Source of the DNA: Physcia stellaris
Taxonomy: Eukaryota > Ascomycota > Lecanoromycetes > Caliciales > Physciaceae
Length of the DNA: 64,000 nucleotides
Reading direction: 5' to 3'
NCBI GenBank assembly: GCA_018902385.1
Contig: JABSSW010000026.1
Location: 496,001 to 560,000, forward strand
In this document: in pieces, positions 44,725-56,220 of the stretch
How the letters are laid out: every line of letters begins with the position of its first letter
How positions within the stretch are numbered: the first letter of the stretch is position 1
The notes under the pieces: generated by a model
What the model was told of the DNA's origin: nothing
Seen by the model: only the letters and a program-made list of their open reading frames with translations
Databases searched by the model: none
Translations under genes and position numbers: made by a program

Positions 44725-45498
44725 ATGATGTCATCGCAGACATATCCCAAGCTCACCAGAGCTAAGTCTTCACTCCTGGGACTACCACGAGAAATCCGTG
44801 ATATGATTTACAAAAGACTGTTGTACGAGCCGCAATCCCCACCATCATCACCAGGAGATGCAGGATCTCGATTTGCAGAATTGAACGACCGCAAAGGAAT
44901 ATTTACGGTGTATCTCGCCGCTGAACGTTTTCCTGGACATACACACCTTAATCTTTTACTGTGCTGCCGTCAAATCAATAGGGAATTCTCGCAGCTACTA
45001 GCCTTAAAAGCTCCCCTCCGCCAGTGCCTGGATTTCACTTTAGATTGCATGGTAATGGAAAGAGCCTTGTGGCCAACATGGAATGTGTATCCAGGCTTAT
45101 ATACCGCTAATATCCGCACTTTACGAGTTGATCTTCGAATTTGGCCAATGGTCGATCAAACACCTGACCGTCGTTTAAGATATTTGCATCAAGCTATAAG
45201 CTGTCTGTTAAACCGCTTTCTGCACTGTGGACCGCGGCTCACTGCTCCGCCTCCCAATTTGGAAGGTATTCACCATGGCACTCATATAGATACACTTTGT
45301 ATCAACATTTCCGCTGAGAGAATCACGAGTGTATATATGTTCACTGAATCGTTTTTCGATATTATTATAATTTTTAAGTACATTCTGTCGCGGCTAATAG
45401 ACAAGCTGATATTGACGAACAACTTTGCTGGGAATGTAGCGAGGCTCAAGCTCTGTCATCAGGACTTTGTGGTCGAACACCAATTTGAAGAAAAATAG
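44725..45498 (+). CDS. 2EXR/F-box-like domain protein
   Basis: The ATG at 44725 opens a 257-residue frame with LLGLPREIRDMIYKRLL at residues 18-34, the start of the 2EXR/F-box-like domain common in expanded ascomycete families, followed by LNLLLCCRQINREFSQLLAL, also typical. The rest (IRTLRVDLRIWPM, RYLHQAISCLLNRFL) is family-like but unassigned. There is no signal peptide. Relatives are often longer, and the hydrophobic FFDIIIIFKYILSRLIDKLI near the end could be read-through of a lost splice site, so the C-terminus is uncertain. Function of the family is mostly unknown; protein interaction is likely. Confidence 0.65.
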   Translation: MMSSQTYPKLTRAKSSLLGLPREIRDMIYKRLLYEPQSPPSSPGDAGSRFAELNDRKGIFTVYLAAERFPGHTHLNLLLCCRQINREFSQLLALKAPLRQCLDFTLDCMVMERALWPTWNVYPGLYTANIRTLRVDLRIWPMVDQTPDRRLRYLHQAISCLLNRFLHCGPRLTAPPPNLEGIHHGTHIDTLCINISAERITSVYMFTESFFDIIIIFKYILSRLIDKLILTNNFAGNVARLKLCHQDFVVEHQFEEK

Positions 45499-46725
45499 AT
45501 GGCCTAGCATACGATCTCTTTTTGTGAATACCAGGCTCTACACAGAATCTTTGGATTCTCTTCTAGATGGCAAAGAGAAAATCAGTACAATGATTGATTA
45601 GGTTGGACGTCCGAGAGTCTTTCTTGTTGACAGTAGTCTCGTCCGCTCGCACAGATTATCAAGGTGCCTACTTTCGTAGGCAAGATAGCCAGCTGTCAAG
45701 GTAGAAGTATCATATCAATAGCAGCTAGATAAGACGCAACTCCACAATCTTCCTACTAGACCTGGGATCACGCCATAGCTTTTGCAGACTCTAGATCGCC
45801 GTTTAGACTTTCATGTCCGTCAGAGACAGAATTTTAAAGGTATCATACGCGAAGAGAAGATCTTCAAGCTATTGCGTGCTCTACTTCCGACCTTCTACAA
45901 GGCGTACGCCTCTCAGCTCCTGTTTTTCCCTGACAAGGACAATCCGCATTCGCCGAATGATCATGCTCCCAGTCGGTAGTAGCTTGCATTGTTATTCTTA
46001 CTAGCATTCAAGCAACGTGATTGAGCGAATGACCAGCAATAACTTTGTCACGAGCTCCTTCCTTGCGGAGCCCACCACACGAGACTCATGATTCTGATTA
46101 CCTAGCGTACGGATTATACTGCATATTGGACGCAGTATCCCCGCAGCACTCCCTGGTTACGTCCCTCGGTCTTGCTACTAAGGTTCGCACATTGAACATT
46201 GTCTTGCGTACCTGAAAAATATTGAAAGAGAATGGGCAGATCATTTGCTGGGAGGAAAATTAGGGATATGCGTCTTATTGCTAAGAATGCTTTTGAAATT
46301 ACTAAAGAATTACCGAAGCTCTAGGTAGAGGTCTAAACCTGAATTTTGTTCATCTCTCATCCGTCGCACTTTTGTGCCGAATGTTTCGGCATGAGCAACG
46401 AGTGACCCCAGGCTCTAAGCTTTTCTGATGGCGGTGAACACGAGTATAATGTACAGATCAATACTCTCTGGCTCACTTCCCTACCGGTAGCGAGACTGCA
46501 GTCATGTAAAGGCAAATTAGACCGGTCTTCCAGTCGGCTCTAAGCACGATGACCCCAGAGAAGAATACTTACATACAAGCGCTCTATTACCAATACATGA
46601 TCATTTGCATCCTTTTCAAAGAGAACCGAATTTGACCAAATGTAAAGCACATGTATTACTATACTGCAAGCTACTAGATAACCTCAAACTCAGGCCTGTC
46701 TGCTCTGAAACCAAGTACCACAAAT
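45499..46725. other. Spacer, nothing certain
   Basis: About 1.2 kb with a few short frames. One (45782-45979) has LLRALLPTFYKAYASQLLFF but no start or domain. It may be debris of an F-box-like gene. Confidence 0.35.
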
Positions 46726-47631
46726 TCACCACACTTCGCCTTCCCTGAACCTTCTCCTCGCAGCCGTAGCCCTCCTTCTCGTCCGACTCCTCCCTCTATG
46801 CTCCTCACGCCCCTCTCCATCCAAGTCTTCTCGCTGCCCCAGAATCTCCCTCCAACCAAAAGCCACATCATCATCCGAGATATGTCTCTCTTCATACCAA
46901 AACCTATCCTCTTCCAGTCCCTCAGACACTGCATCCCCCCCACCACCAAAATCATTACCAACATCCGCGAAACCCTCAGCAAGGCGATCGTCGTAAGAAC
47001 CATAAACCGTTCTCAAAATCTCCGCATACGACTTCTCCCCCTTGTACGCCTCCCATTCTCTCTCCAGCACTACGTTCTCGCAGCGCTCCCACGCTTGCTG
47101 ATTCGACAGCCATGCATCAACGTCTTCATCATCCCAATCAAAGTCGGGATCGAGACCGGAATAGGCTCTATAGATGGGGAGAGTACATCTATATCTCTCA
47201 ACAGCGCTCAAATCCTCAGTGGCGCCCACCCCGTTGAGGACATGCAGGACTGAGGTCAGAAGGAATGGGGAGACGGGATGGGATTCGAAGAGGAGGTTGG
47301 TGTCGCAGCTGTAGGAGGCGGAGTGGAAGATGAAGGACGTTGCGCGCTCTTGTGGGGAATGGGATAGGGGGTGTAATGTCGCTGGGTCGGCGCTCAATGT
47401 GGATGCAGCTGTAGAGCTGGATGTATGGCAGAGTTTAGAGCTGGAGGCTGTTGTACTGGGCATAGTTGAAGAGCGTCTGGGACGCTGAAGGGGGAGGGGA
47501 GGAGACCAGCTCAGACTGTTGGGCTCTGCTGATGGGGGATGACATGTTTCGAGCGATTGGGGTCGCTCGATCTCAGATGGATGGGCGTCGTCGATGTGCT
47601 CCGTGAATTTGCTTTTTCGGTAGACGGGCAT
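46726..47631 (-). CDS. Unknown SKFTEH-family protein, copy B (intact)
   Basis: The open frame continues upstream with a TTG, but the first ATG is at 47631 and gives MPVYRKSKFTEHID, matching the start of copy A at 1106, so I choose it. The product is 301 residues. Layout: conserved N-terminal motif, a Pro/Ser/Thr-rich linker of about 75 residues, the block SFIFHSASYSCDTNLLFESH and LLTSVLHVLNG, a WERCENVVLEREWEAYKGEK block, and an acidic Gly-rich then Arg-rich C-terminus (RGRSRTRRRATAARRR). No signal peptide or membrane helix. The basic tail could be a nuclear signal. Family unknown. Copy A, 46 kb away on the same strand, is about 285 residues. Confidence 0.8.
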   Translation of the reverse strand: MPVYRKSKFTEHIDDAHPSEIERPQSLETCHPPSAEPNSLSWSPPLPLQRPRRSSTMPSTTASSSKLCHTSSSTAASTLSADPATLHPLSHSPQERATSFIFHSASYSCDTNLLFESHPVSPFLLTSVLHVLNGVGATEDLSAVERYRCTLPIYRAYSGLDPDFDWDDEDVDAWLSNQQAWERCENVVLEREWEAYKGEKSYAEILRTVYGSYDDRLAEGFADVGNDFGGGGDAVSEGLEEDRFWYEERHISDDDVAFGWREILGQREDLDGEGREEHRGRSRTRRRATAARRRFREGEVW

Positions 47632-48066
47632 TGTGAATTGTTTGTGTTTGGGCAAATGGGTTGGTGATGTATTGCTCTTTTTTATAGTAAAACGCCTCGT
47701 TCTCTGCTTTCTGCTGATATTCTGCTGTGGAAAGGTTCACGCTTGTGGGTTTATGAATACGCATACGGGACAAGAGGTGGAATGTGACAAAGCTATTGTC
47801 TGTGATTTCATTGCCTCGCGACAACAAAGACTCATCGTCTGGGGAATGACAACAAGGGCAGAACAATGACTCTGTGTGTCCCTGTGCTCATCGCAGACAA
47901 AAACATTGTTAGATAAAGGACCCCCATCGCTCGAACGCATGAAAATGAAAATCGCAATACCAACCTACCTTATCGATTGCCAATACAATTAAACACACAC
48001 AAGCATACAAAAAAAAATTAAGATACCACCTTCCCGCAGATTCATTCAAAAACATAAAAGATCAGC
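47632..48066. promoter_or_regulatory. Divergent upstream region of copy B and a small membrane protein
   Basis: 435 bases between head-to-head starts at 47631 (minus) and 48067 (plus). Promoters of both genes should lie here; no motif was assigned. Confidence 0.4.
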
Positions 48067-48342
48067 ATGACCCTCACAAGCCTCACCCACCCTATAACCT
48101 TTATCTTTTCGACCTGGCCATTCATCGTCGGCGCAATCTGCTGCACATCATTCTTCCTCTTTCAAACCTTTCGAAAAGGCCAAACACCTCGTAGACACGA
48201 AGCAGCATGGCCAGCCGAGGAGGGCGATCTAGATGTCGAGGAACCATGGGCGAGTGACGCGGTGTCAGAGCAGATGATGGTGGAATGGATTAGGGGATGG
48301 CAGAGGAGGGATGATGAGGCGCTGGGGCTCAAAGAGGAGTGA
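48067..48342 (+). CDS. Small single-pass membrane protein, unknown
   Basis: The ATG at 48067 starts MTLTSLTHPITFIFSTWPFI and leads to a hydrophobic span (about residues 8-32, including VGAICCTSFFLFQTF), followed by a basic RKGQTPRR stop-transfer stretch and an acidic tail with MMVEWIRGWQRRDDE. The whole is 91 residues without introns. Membrane anchoring with the charged tail inside the cytosol is inferred from the positive-inside rule. No family is recognised. The divergent spacing from copy B supports its being a real gene. Confidence 0.6.
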   Translation: MTLTSLTHPITFIFSTWPFIVGAICCTSFFLFQTFRKGQTPRRHEAAWPAEEGDLDVEEPWASDAVSEQMMVEWIRGWQRRDDEALGLKEE

Positions 48343-49200
48343 AGTCTTGCTGATGAATCATAGATGGATGTAGAATACCTTGTAGAATAATGTCAGACAT
48401 GTTTCAAAGTCATAGCCCGATATCGCTGCAGTGCGAATTCCCTAATATCACCGGTGAGGACAAAGGTGCGGCCTATTGGTATAGAATCCACTTGATGATC
48501 GTGTGATGCGAAGCCGACTGATGATCCGGTGATTCGAAACCGAAGGATCGTGGAAGTCTGTAGAATAATAATAATGTATTCACCGCCAGAAGGATGCTAT
48601 TAATACAAGAGCGACGCCTCAGACGCCAGCCGCAATTTCGAAACAATCTGACGGTATAACCGCGCAAACCACGGCAACCACAACTGGCGACCCGGAACCC
48701 CCAAGAAATTTCTAGGCTTGCGTCTCGTCGAATTACACACTGAGTACGTCTCCATGCTCAGCCTTCTCCGCGAAATTGGTTCTTGTGGGCCCATGTCCCC
48801 ATGATCATCCATTCAGATCACCCCACGGGACCCACGCGATCCACCCACATACGATCCCCACAATCCGCCTCGTGTAGATCATGTGGGGATCCATTCCCAT
48901 TACCTCACAGGGTCTCTGGAGTTCCACATGGCGTTCCCAGTTTCCATACCGTCCATCACGGGATACACGAATGATTGGCGTGCCGTCTCTGCAAATAATC
49001 CGTAGGAACTAGTATGTAGGAGTGGATGACGAGGCGCCCAGTGGTTTGTCTCGGCGTCGCTCAAACTCCTTCGCTTCCAATGCATCGTCTCAGCCACGGT
49101 TTTTTTTTGACTTTCTGGCTATTTGACTTTTGATGTTTCTTCCCCGTGCGTCCTCTCGATATCTTAGGACAACCACAGTCATTATCAGTACACAACCGCC
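48343..49200. other. Spacer with a small inverted repeat
   Basis: About 860 bases without a convincing gene. GATCCCCACA at 48853-48862 and TGTGGGGATC at 48882-48891 form a 10-base inverted repeat about 310-350 bases upstream of the next gene; a regulatory role is possible but unproved. Confidence 0.4.
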
Positions 49201-50662
49201 ATGCGCTATACCTGTCATCTACTGCTATGGCTTTATTGCAGCCGTCGAGTCGCCGTCGCTTCTCCAATACACAGCATCAGCGAGCGATATGTAGATGTCG
49301 ACTGTCACAATGAGGCAACTATGTTCATGTCCGACTGCTGGACCCGTCTAGGCATTAGCGACTGGCTCAGAGAATGGAACCAAACAACGCCCGTGTGCTC
49401 TGACTCGAGTAGATGCTGTTCATCGGATGAGTCATGGTCGACATGTTTTCTTCGGCTGGCCAGGGGACTAGGAGGACAAGACTGCACTACCGTGAACGAT
49501 CAGACCTGTACGTGGGACAACAGAGTCAGCGAGTATCTGGCCCCGAGTATATTCGACGAAGTCCGATATGTCGTCAAAAGCATCTACGGAGTCCACGATT
49601 TCTTTTCCAGCTACTTTAAAGGTAAGTTCTTATTGTAGACCTTTGATCCATGCTGTCGCAAGCACACTGACCGCTTGTGAAGCTCTCCAATATGCGACTA
49701 CGCAAACCGCTCTCATGATCACGCCGCTTACGAACGTCATCGATCCCAACTCGGACACCATGCTGGGACTCAATATCATGATGTTCGTACTCAGCTTTGG
49801 CTTGTCGTTTCTGCTCGTAAGTAAGACATGTCCCGTGAACACGCAACCTCTGATGCCAGTAATCTAGGCACCCACAGTGGCCGTAAAGTTTTTCTCGCTC
49901 TCAAACTCGTTGAGGTATTCCGCTCAAAGTTTTGCCCTGAGTATGCAGCAAGCTCCCGCCGTTGCGCGAACAATGTGGCCGACTGGAGGCGAGGAATCTC
50001 GTACATTTCAGATCTCATCCCTGAACACGCAACTCAACAACGCCAGCATGACGTTGTCGGACACCCTAGATCGCGCCTTGAAGCTATTGATGAGCGACGT
50101 GCCATCTTTCGTCAGCTATGCCCAAAGTGGGGACTATTGCGGCAACGAGACGATCGACATCGCCACCAAGACCGAGGGTCTCGATCTCGCCTTACGAACT
50201 TACGTGACCTCCGAGTCGATGAAGCAGAATGGCTGGTACGCCGTTCCGCTCAAGATCAGCACTGAAGAAGAGTATCAGGCTTTGGTGGATGCGGCGCCAA
50301 CCGCGAAAGGCTGGCGGAACGGTTCGGACGTTGTGGACAAGATTTGGTGGAGCCCTACTACAGGGCGTCAATATAGCCTCGAGCATAGCGGATCCTTTAC
50401 GGTCTCCTCGCGAGATCTCATGGAAAGCATCGATAATTTCGGGTGGGCAAACATACCAACGCTCTTCGATGGGAGCTATAATTGTACTGCGGCAGGGAGA
50501 GCGGGCAGCGCAGCCAAAATATTGCCCCTCTTCGACGGCTCGCTAGACGTAGCGTGTATCTCCTCACTACCGATCTACAGGCCGTGTGGGTCTAATTGTC
50601 CCGATAAGCTCGAAGATGGCTCCTGTCCCTTTGGGTTCAAGGAGAACTGCGATTCTCGCTAG
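49201..50662 (+). CDS. Cysteine-rich secreted/membrane protein of unknown fungal family
   Basis: The ATG at 49201 gives MRYTCHLLLWLYCSRRVAVA, a signal peptide or first anchor. Introns are 49622-49682 and 49817-49867, both with GTAAGT donors and in-frame joins (YFK to ALQYATT; LSFLL to APTVAVK). The product is 449 residues. The N-terminal domain is Cys-rich (CHNEATMFMSDCWTRLGISD, TTPVCSDSSRCCSSDESWST, CFLRLARG, DCTTVNDQTC). A central membrane span follows (LGLNIMMFVLSFGLSFLL), and the C-terminal domain ends in another Cys cluster (YRPCGSNCPDKLEDGSCPFG). This pattern recurs in uncharacterised ascomycete proteins; I cannot name the family with certainty. Good splice sites and codon pattern make the gene firm; its role at the cell surface is inference. 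Confidence 0.75.
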
Positions 50663-51748
50663 TCTCTTCCCGGAGTTCCTCCGGATAGACAACAGCCAGG
50701 TTTTGTTAATCCTCCACCTTGAGGGTTCAAGTAATGACAGTAGTATAAACCATGAAACTTCATATGGTTGCTGCCGTGAGTTTAATCAAACTGATTGCTC
50801 GACGGTAAGAAGCTGTAACACCCTGTTCACGCTCAAGGACGGACTATCAAGCCAGGCAGCGATTTACACGGTGCGCGCGGCGCACTCCGAGGTTCTTTCG
50901 GCTTTCCCGAACGGCTAATTCAACACTGCTACGCTCATAGAAAAGTGCTTGCCAGACTCCCTAATTGGACAAGGCTCATGACAAAGATTTCTGACGTCGT
51001 GCTTTGATATCCAACAGCCTGCTAGAATTCACATGAAACCATCAAGGATTCTGGAATGGATTGCAGACTCGTCAATGTTTAGGTTAGAACAGACCCATTA
51101 TGGAAATAGAAGAAAGCTAGCAATGGCGCGATGCAAAGACGATGGAGTTGGGAAAGATGTAGACAGAATCCGAGTTGGGCATAGCTTACAGATTCGTGGA
51201 TGCGACTTGAGATCTTTTAGGAAGGTAAAAAGCAGGGTTTGACAGGAATAAAGAAGGCGGAGCTGCATAGGAAAGCTCCTGCGAAGCCGAGCAGAGGTTC
51301 GCTACCTAATGTTAAAATATATTCAATTAGCATGAAGAGGATGACAATATGCGGTATGGGCGGGATGACGCTAGGAAAAGTAAATGTCAAGCACTAAATA
51401 CATGCCAGTCACCTCCTGTCTCGGTGTTGAAAATACGGTTTCGATGAGTTCTGAGCTGTTATCTTGGATAAGTTGATCTTATGTCCCGTGCATATCAACG
51501 TGTGTTGCCAGCTTGCTAAACGGAGCACTGAACTTTTGTAATGAGGCAAATCTCAATCGATAATTATTATGATTAGGTTGCCTTGGATATGGAATTATTA
51601 AATAGTGGAGTGGCCGGTCCAAGTATAGGATGTTGGGTGATATGAGGTGTGAGGCTCAACATTGGCGGAACGCGTGGACAAGCGGCAAAACTGAACCTTT
51701 CGGGAACTCAGTAGTGAACGCTGAAGGAGCCAAAGCCAGTGATCTTCT
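50663..51748. other. Spacer, nothing certain
   Basis: About 1.1 kb between a plus-strand gene end and a minus-strand gene end. The frame at 50586-50918 overlaps the previous gene in another frame and is not supported. Confidence 0.4.
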
Positions 51749-52421
51749 TTATGTGCGATATGATACGTTCCGAAAGCTCGTCTTCTTTTGACTGGGCTGG
51801 GCCATGGAATTCCTTCTCTCAAGTTCTTTCAACTCACCCTTCTTGGCCTCAGCAACATCTGTCAGCTCTTTACCATCCAAAAGGCTGGGTAGATAATGCT
51901 CGAGAATTCCCAAGGTGAGTATGACTGATGGGAAAGAAATCCAAGAGGAAATGCCCAGATGTACGTATAAGATCAAAAAGAAGGAGACGCCGCTTATGAA
52001 CCGCGTTAGAGGATGTCGGAAGTTGCCGAGCACCGCTGCTAGTGCTATAACAGTCGTCAAGATCTGCATAATTAGATGGGCCAATTTTTGAACTGTCTTG
52101 AATGCCAGGACCAGAAAGCGACCAGCGAACCAGATGTTCCATTGGACCAGTAGGATGACCCTGTAACTTATCAGCAAATTCGAGAATGAGTACATATACT
52201 CGAAGTATCCGGGCCTAATAATCACAGTTGGTGGAAACTTACAGTAAGGCTGTGATGATACGGTCGACGTCGTGAAGTCGCTGTCGTGACCGAAACCAAG
52301 TGCCAATTGACCCTTCATTGCCGGAGATATCGAAAAATTCCTCGAAAAACTCTGCGACAGTTGTCATCGAGTGTTCAAGGATCATCTCTCCAGCTCTAGG
52401 GTCAGTAACAGAGCGTTTCAT
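51749..52421 (-). CDS. Multi-pass membrane protein, unknown, one intron
   Basis: The ATG at 52421 gives MKRSVTDPRAGEMILEHSMT. The intron at 52161-52242 (GTAAGT donor, TTACAG acceptor) joins RIITAL to LVILLVQWNIWF in frame. The product is 196 residues. Three to four hydrophobic spans follow the soluble N-terminus: ALLVILLVQWNIWFAGRFLV, LIMQILTTVIALAAVLG, FISGVSFFLILYVHLGISSW and FPSVILTLGILEHYL. The C-terminal tail is charged (LTDVAEAKKGELKELERRNS). No transporter or enzyme motif is seen, and no family is recognised. The frame stays open upstream to a TTG at 52448, but the ATG is preferred. Confidence 0.7.
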
Positions 52422-54153
52422 GATGTTAGGGAGGGAATTTAGGTTCAAGTTGACAACAATAATAGAACAAGAAGGGTGTAATTGCAGTGCTCATTCAAGA
52501 TCATGCACAAGTGTTTTACAGCAGAGTAGGAATTTATCTTAAAATGTACTCGGAGCGAGGGGAGTGGCAGGAACGGAAAGATGGTGGGTGAGCTTTCATC
52601 GCCGGATGCAGTAGGCTTTGACCTTTGTATTGTACCCCAAGCACAACAAAGGCGGTGGTTCATTTTCATGCTCAACCAGGTACGGGTCTGTTCAAGATTA
52701 TTTGCTCAACGAGGTCAGATACAAAAAGCATTATTTTGTCCGGCATCTGGCTGGCAACTAGTAAAGAATCTAAAGGCAATCAGTAGGACCGGCCTACTAC
52801 CTAGACTCAACCAGAAAGCAATCATTTCAGAGACGAGAGATGATCGAGACAGAATCAACAATGTGATGAGCAAATTAGACCCAGTTGCCATGCCGCTGCT
52901 ACGAACCTCGTTGATTGTTAAAGTGAATGGTCGCGCGCCTCCAGCTGAGCAGATTGTGAGGGTTAGGGTTATTGCGTGTTAGCGTGTGTTGGGATACGTC
53001 ACTTCGATGGCAACAACAACACTTTTCATTGCAACTGTTGTCGTACGACCGGTCCATTTGTACACCTACAACCCTCGCTCCTCGATGTCACCTGATACAG
53101 GGGATCACGACCTTGTGTTGACTCGACACAAGAATCTCCTTATCGATTCTAGGCGAAATCCTGAAAGCGCCACGACTAATGAACGTCCAACATCACGTGG
53201 GAAACCTGCTCTGGGGGAGTCTGCTTGCACTGCCTCCTTAATTCAGAGATCCGCTATCGGACGAAGATGCTAGCTCGGAATCTCTTGGGAATTTGTATAT
53301 GCTGTGGTCTGGGACGGTGGTCAGACGCTGGAACGGGGTGGTGATACAGAGAAGGATCTCCTGGAACACAACGGATACTGGTGGCATATTAGGGCTGCTG
53401 CTAGAGCCGTGGAGAAAGAAGTGTTGCGCCATGGCTCCCTGCCCTGGTAATGGAAGGCGTGAGCCCGCAAATCATCACGGAGATGTGTCTTTAGAAAAAA
53501 AAATTGGTTGGACTCTGGTAGTTGTACCGTGGGTCGGCAAGTCGGGGATTGCGAAACACGTCTTTTTTGTCAACTACTCTCTCTTTGTTCCCACTACCCC
53601 GCTCTATCGTGTATGCGCTCGATCTCCCCTGAGGAGGACTTGAAGCTCACAAAAGAAAACTCGATGTCGCAGGTCGCCGTGAAATCCATGATGCATAAAA
53701 TCCTCCTACTATCCGGCTACAATGACATTGCAACCCACCGACTTATAATAAATTGTCTTCCTTGAACTTTGTTAATGTTCCAAGGTTTACCGCGCTGCGT
53801 TCGACCCATACACTATTTGACTATCGATTTCGAATTAGCCTGTTCCAGCACAACGTTGGAGGATAACGTGTCGAAATAAGTAGTAGAACAGGACGTACCC
53901 ATTTCTTCAAGGCAGGTCCCTCTAAGCCTTTTGCTGCGAACTCTTCGATAACATCCGTCACCTTACTAACCTTAATTACGCAAGGCTGTAGATTAATAAC
54001 AGATGCCTGATAGTGTGGCGTGGTATTAGTTTCTTAAACTATTGTAGGCCACGGAGCATGATCTCGGAACCATGACGTACCTGTAGAAGCCAGTCGGATG
54101 TGTCAGGCGAATCTGCTGTGCGACCAATAAACTAGAAGAGATATGGTCAGATC
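52422..54153. other. Gene-poor spacer
   Basis: About 1.7 kb with only short frames. It contains AGGGTTAGGGTT at about 52959-52970, two telomere-like units, not enough to call an interstitial telomere. Nothing else was recognised. Confidence 0.4.
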
Positions 54154-55001
54154 TTAGGTTCGGTATTTGATGAAGAGTTCTGGCATATTCACGCTCATTG
54201 TTGCATCTGGAACATTCTTAAAGAAGCTGGGGATCTTCACCCCGCTGTGGTGGTAAGACATCACAGGTACGTGCAAGATATCTCCCACTTTCCAAATCTG
54301 CCTGGTCGTCAATCCATGGAAACCTTGCCTGGAAGCACCTCGGTGGGATGGTTGCCGTGGACTGTGAGGAATGGTATTCTGCTGTTGGATCCAATGAAAT
54401 CCAGGTTGGTCATGCGTGGAAAACACCGGAACTTGGTTTGCTGCGACTGCTGTTAAGGAAATGATTTGCTGCAGAGTCAAGTCCACATTGATTGCACAGA
54501 CATACCTGGTTCAGACGTATCCATTGCGGAATGCACGGCAAGGCCCGAATCCTCGGAACCAGCATCATTCCTACTGGAGACTCGAGCAAGTCCACTCCCG
54601 TTATCTGATCGACTTGGAGCATCTACCGCTGTAGACATCGAATTACCAATCTCTGGGTAATCCGACGTGAGGTTGTAATATTTAGTAAGGAGGTGCTGCC
54701 CAACAAGCGGATATCCAGTAAAGGCAGCCGCAGCCTCAGACACAAAGACAGAAAATTCAGCTAGCGATTCCTCTACAGAATATACGGGCAGCTGGGTTTC
54801 AGGCTCAGCCAATCTTGTGCTGGCCACCCCTTTGAAAGTATGGGGCGGATAGGATCCAAGGTCAGGATTTTGGTTCAAATGTTGTTGGAGGAGATGCAGT
54901 CCCACCGTTTCACAGCCTGTGAAGCGCTGTGCTTCGGTAGACATGTATTCGGCGAAGGCGACTAAATTACTGTCGACGAGGGAGAAATCGTATGTAGCCA
55001 T
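54154..55001 (-). CDS. Unknown protein with an internal duplicated helical repeat
   Basis: The ATG at 55001 starts MATYDFSLVDSNLVAFAEYM. The intron at 54450-54505 (GTATGT donor, TTAACAG acceptor, 56 bases) joins MDTSEP to AVAANQVPVF in frame, giving 263 residues. Two related units are visible: LVAFAEYMSTEAQRFTGCET then VGLHLLQQHLN, and LAEFSVFVSEAAAAFTGYPL then VGQHLLTKYYN. Shared positions are L, F, S, EA, FTG, VG and HLL. The rest is Ser/Gln/Pro-rich, and the C-terminal part has TRQIWKVGDILHVPVMSYHH. No signal peptide or membrane helix. The repeat suggests a helical binding unit, but no family is recognised. Confidence 0.65.
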
Positions 55002-56147
55002 CTGGATGATCGAAGAAGCTAACGAGCTAAAGGGGTAGCTAGAGTCCGATGATACTGAGAGATTGACTACTCAGATACTAATAGTAGGTCAGCAAAAATT
55101 CCAGCCAACTGGATTTAAAGGAGTCATGGTTTCTAGAATACTTCAATTTGCCCCTATCCATCAATTGGTGTTAAAAGCTGTAACAGCTGACACTCGGTTA
55201 TCTTATCCTCGGTAATCTCTGCAGGCAATATACCCGATTTCTATGGTTCTAAAACAAAACACTTCTATATTCATTCCATAGCTAATCTCTCATCAGGACC
55301 AGTGGAACATTCAAATGAATCATGCTAAAAGTTATATGAACAGGTGATTATTGGGTGGGGAAGGGGAGTAGTAGGCCAATTACATGTTAAGATCATAATC
55401 CTCTCTGCCTTTTCAGATATTTGAAATGATCTTCTGACTTACCAAGGTTCACCATTAGAACAAGTAAGAAGTTGGAAATTAACTCTCTAAATTCATCTCT
55501 CATTAATATTGATAGTCTATTGGCGATCTAACCAGCATCCACGATCTGCAATCCCACCATTAAACCAAAACCCACCATCTCCCTCTCCGTCCTCTCTACC
55601 GGCCTTCCCTCCTCCTCTACGAACCCAACCTGCGAACCCAACTCACAGGCGCAATCACAGATCCCCACGTCGTAACCCTTACCGGATCCTCCTTACCACC
55701 ACTCTTCCCCTCCCGCTTAATCGCCGCTCTCGCCCTCCCATTCCCCTTTTCCCCTCCCCCACCATCCTCCAAATCGACCTCCCTCATCTCACCACCGGGC
55801 ACCTTCTCATCACCACTCTCCTCCCAACCCGGACTCGGACTTCTTACGCCCTCCCCACTCCCCTTCCTTTTCCCCGCTACACCCTGAATACTACCCCTCG
55901 CCTGTCGCTTGTTTGATAATGACGTGACGACTCACCGAGAAAGCTCTACTTCAATTTCTGTCAATTCTCTCGGTCGATGTCGCTTATTGATTTCAGACAT
56001 TCGCACATCATGGTTCGAATTTAATCTTCTCTTTCATTGGCGGGATTGAAGTCTTAATACCAGCGCACACCAGACTTTCTCATGTAGGTCTCTGTGTTCC
56101 ACATTCTTATGGAGTACCTGCATTCGTTTTCACCTTTGAGTCACCCT
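55002..56147. other. Spacer with a strongly C/T-biased stretch
   Basis: 55540-55900 is very pyrimidine-rich on the plus strand and open in more than one frame. One frame reads SLLLYEPNLRTQLTGAITDP, which looks protein-like, but no start, splice site or domain was found. It may be a decayed or partial gene. The rest is AT-rich spacer. Confidence 0.35.
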
Positions 56148-56220
56148 AAAAGCGCTCCACTGCCGGGAAACCCCAGGCGCTGAATCAGATGTAACCATCC
56201 ACCCAGTGCATTGGACCAGT
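56148..56220. repeat. TIR repeat family, copy 3 (partial)
   Basis: CCCTAAAAGCGCTCCACTGC continues to CAGTGCATTGGA and matches the right half of the 21180-21333 repeat in the same orientation at roughly 70 percent by eye. The left half is not clear. Confidence 0.5.

Noticed and set aside
52959-52970. Interstitial telomere
   Set aside because: Only two TTAGGG-like units, easily due to chance.
55540-55900. Proline-rich protein on the plus strand
   Set aside because: The open frames come from a C/T-rich strand bias; several frames are open together and no start or domain was found.
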